From contig JACKNF010000010.1 of the NCBI GenBank assembly GCA_024234995.1, forward strand, positions 52,344 to 116,343: a stretch of DNA of 64,000 nucleotides. The letters run 5' to 3'. The translations under genes and the position numbers were made by a program. This stretch comes from Gammaproteobacteria bacterium (GTDB lineage Bacteria; Pseudomonadota; Gammaproteobacteria; Competibacterales; Competibacteraceae). A model generated the notes under the pieces. The model worked only from the letters and a program-made list of their open reading frames with translations, had not been told where the DNA came from and did not search any database. Shown here in pieces: positions 62,843-64,000 of this stretch (position 1 is its first letter; every line of letters starts with the position of its first letter).

Positions 62843-63234
62843 AGTTGTCGAAAACAGCCAGCGCTTTATCTTAAAACTAAAAAACCTAGCTAAGAGCTAG
62901 GAGTTGCTTGCAGAACCCGATTATAGAAAACTACTGGATCTTTACGAAGAGATAGGACTGATGGCGCACAGCCGGTGTGAAACGTGTACCTTGTCGAGGA
63001 AAACCAACGGTATCGGCGCTATGCGTCAGTCCTGAAATTGCCGGCAATGTTGCACCCTTCTGCCAATGTCAGCTTGGAGTGCTAGTGAGTGGTGCAGAAT
63101 GTCAGCATGCTTGTTAGGACAATAGTTTTGAATGACGATGGTATGTAGTGCATTTTGAATTTGTCCGCTCGATTACTCCGGTGCATATAATGCTATGCCT
63201 AACGGTTTTACCTGCACAAATTGGATGATAACGC
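62843..63234. other. Upstream region of parA with a short hairpin
   Basis: 392 bases without a gene. CCTAGCT-AAG-AGCTAGG (62885-62901) is a perfect 7-bp inverted repeat and might be a terminator or protein site. No iteron array was recognised. The parA promoter is expected in the AT-rich last 100 bases (TGCATATAATGC at 63182-63193 contains TATAAT). Confidence 0.45.
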
Positions 63235-63960
63235 ATGATGGTGCCTATAAAAGTTGCTGTATCCGCAGGAAAAGGAGGGGTTGGGAAAACGACGATTGCT
63301 TGTGGAATTGCATCCGTATTGGCAGCCCAAGGAGATCGGGTTTTGCTAATTGATTTGGACCCTCAAAGTAACGCCGCCTGGGGTTTGGGGGCCGATCCTA
63401 CTCAGCCAGGCACAGCAGAGCTTCTTTTAGGTGATAATCCTATTCCGATACAAATTTCAGATAATTTGTGGGTATTGCCAGGGGGACCGGGGCTTAAGGG
63501 TCATGAGGTGATGCGATTAGACCCTGAAGCACTGGCAGATGCTATCGCGGCATTTGACTATGCCGCAGTCATTTTCGATTGCCCGCCCGGATGGGATCAT
63601 CTTGAGCGATTGGGGCTCGTAGCGGCTGACACGGCATTGGTGGTAGTCGATGCCCACCCCTTTGCAATCCAGGGAGCTGCCCGGGTCATTGAGACGCTTT
63701 CGGCACGCCGGCAGAAACAGCGGCAAGGTGCTCAGCGCTGGGCGCTTGTCATGAGTAGAGTGGATTTGCGCCGTACCTTGGATAAAGATCTTGAAGCTGC
63801 TCTAATCGCCATGTTTACAGATATCGATCGCTTACTGATCAAACAAGATGTTGCCTTATCGCTCGCGACTACAGAACGGATACCCATAGTAAAGGCATCG
63901 CCTAATTGCCGGGGGATTATTGATCTTCAGAAAATCGTTGGATGGTTGCGAAATGGCTAA
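63235..63960 (+). CDS. parA: ParA-family partition ATPase
   Basis: The product has 241 residues (a second ATG 3 bases in). Deviant Walker A VSAGKGGVGKTTIACGIASVL near residues 10-30, Walker A' in LLIDLDPQSNAAWGLG and Walker B-like AAVIFDCPPGWD. The short size without an N-terminal helix-turn-helix fits type Ib/orphan ParA of plasmids and integrated elements. The next gene starts inside its last codons, the classical parA-parB layout. Its presence supports a plasmid or plasmid-derived element. Confidence 0.9.
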   Translation: MMVPIKVAVSAGKGGVGKTTIACGIASVLAAQGDRVLLIDLDPQSNAAWGLGADPTQPGTAELLLGDNPIPIQISDNLWVLPGGPGLKGHEVMRLDPEALADAIAAFDYAAVIFDCPPGWDHLERLGLVAADTALVVVDAHPFAIQGAARVIETLSARRQKQRQGAQRWALVMSRVDLRRTLDKDLEAALIAMFTDIDRLLIKQDVALSLATTERIPIVKASPNCRGIIDLQKIVGWLRNG

Positions 63961-64000
63961 ACGCCCTGGCAATCGTCTGATTCAAAGCGATGCTGCTTCC
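63953..64000 (+). CDS. Start of the parA partner gene (partial)
   Basis: The ATG at 63953 overlaps the last 8 bases of parA. Sixteen codons are visible before the window ends (MAKRPGNRLIQSDAAS). A basic N-terminus directly after parA suggests a ParB- or small centromere-binding protein, but the fragment is too short to assign. Confidence 0.5.
   Translation, partial: MAKRPGNRLIQSDAAS

Noticed and set aside
1..64000. tRNA or rRNA genes
   Set aside because: No cloverleaf with a T-loop GGTTCRA-type sequence in proper context and no rRNA-like sequence were recognised by eye. A dedicated scan was not possible.

Overview
The window looks like accessory DNA, probably plasmid or plasmid-derived, from a GC-rich proteobacterium, most likely a gammaproteobacterium. 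The protein families suggest something like the Candidatus Competibacter/Contendobacter group, but that is only a guess. The plasmid-like signs are a ParA ATPase at the right edge, two copies of a helix-turn-helix replication-type protein, ProQ/FinO-like proteins and a very high load of insertion sequences. No rRNA, tRNA or CRISPR array was seen.

Region 1 (1-4.6 kb): end of a membrane protein, a SIR2 domain fused to a degenerate trypsin-like domain, a secreted Cys/Trp-repeat protein and a DUF2235 alpha/beta hydrolase. Region 2 (4.8-19.2 kb): an IS graveyard. Two inverted IS3-family copies enclose an IS481-family remnant. Next come a FinO-like protein and a small lipoprotein. An exonuclease-RecQ helicase gene is split by an IS630-family element and cut at its 3' end by an IS6-family element, which itself carries an IS4-family insertion with a clean 10-bp target duplication. 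IS110- and IS5-family elements follow.

Region 3 (19.3-21.6 kb): an SOS-like operon made of a LexA-like repressor with its own palindromic operator, a UmuD-like protein lacking both catalytic residues, a VOC protein and a SRAP (HMCES/YedK) protein. Region 4 (22-30.2 kb): a NarL-type regulator convergent with a minus-strand run of Pepco-like protein, DJ-1/PfpI protein, CHAT-CHASE2 membrane protein, FecR-domain protein and hybrid histidine kinase. Region 5 (31-51.6 kb): an 18-gene plus-strand array, divergent from region 4 across a very AT-rich 500-bp spacer. It encodes an AGE-type epimerase-like protein, a double DJ-1/PfpI protein, a ThDP decarboxylase, a GMC oxidoreductase, a VOC protein, three GH13 glucan enzymes, two NAD(P)H oxidoreductases and about eight SnoaL/NTF2-like domains. 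This looks like an undescribed sugar or glucan-derived biosynthetic or catabolic locus with its own sensory arm.

Region 6 (51.6-64 kb): two direct 1.3-kb copies of a replication-type gene. Each is preceded by a short leader ORF whose stop overlaps the rep start (ATGA), and each has a conserved opposite-strand promoter, hairpin and terminator that look like a countertranscript RNA. A ProQ/FinO-like gene follows one copy. Between the copies lie a DUF5675-like protein, a metzincin-like protein, a kexin-type S8 protease and IS scars. Beyond the second copy are a lipoprotein related to phytochelatin synthase and parA with the start of a partner gene.
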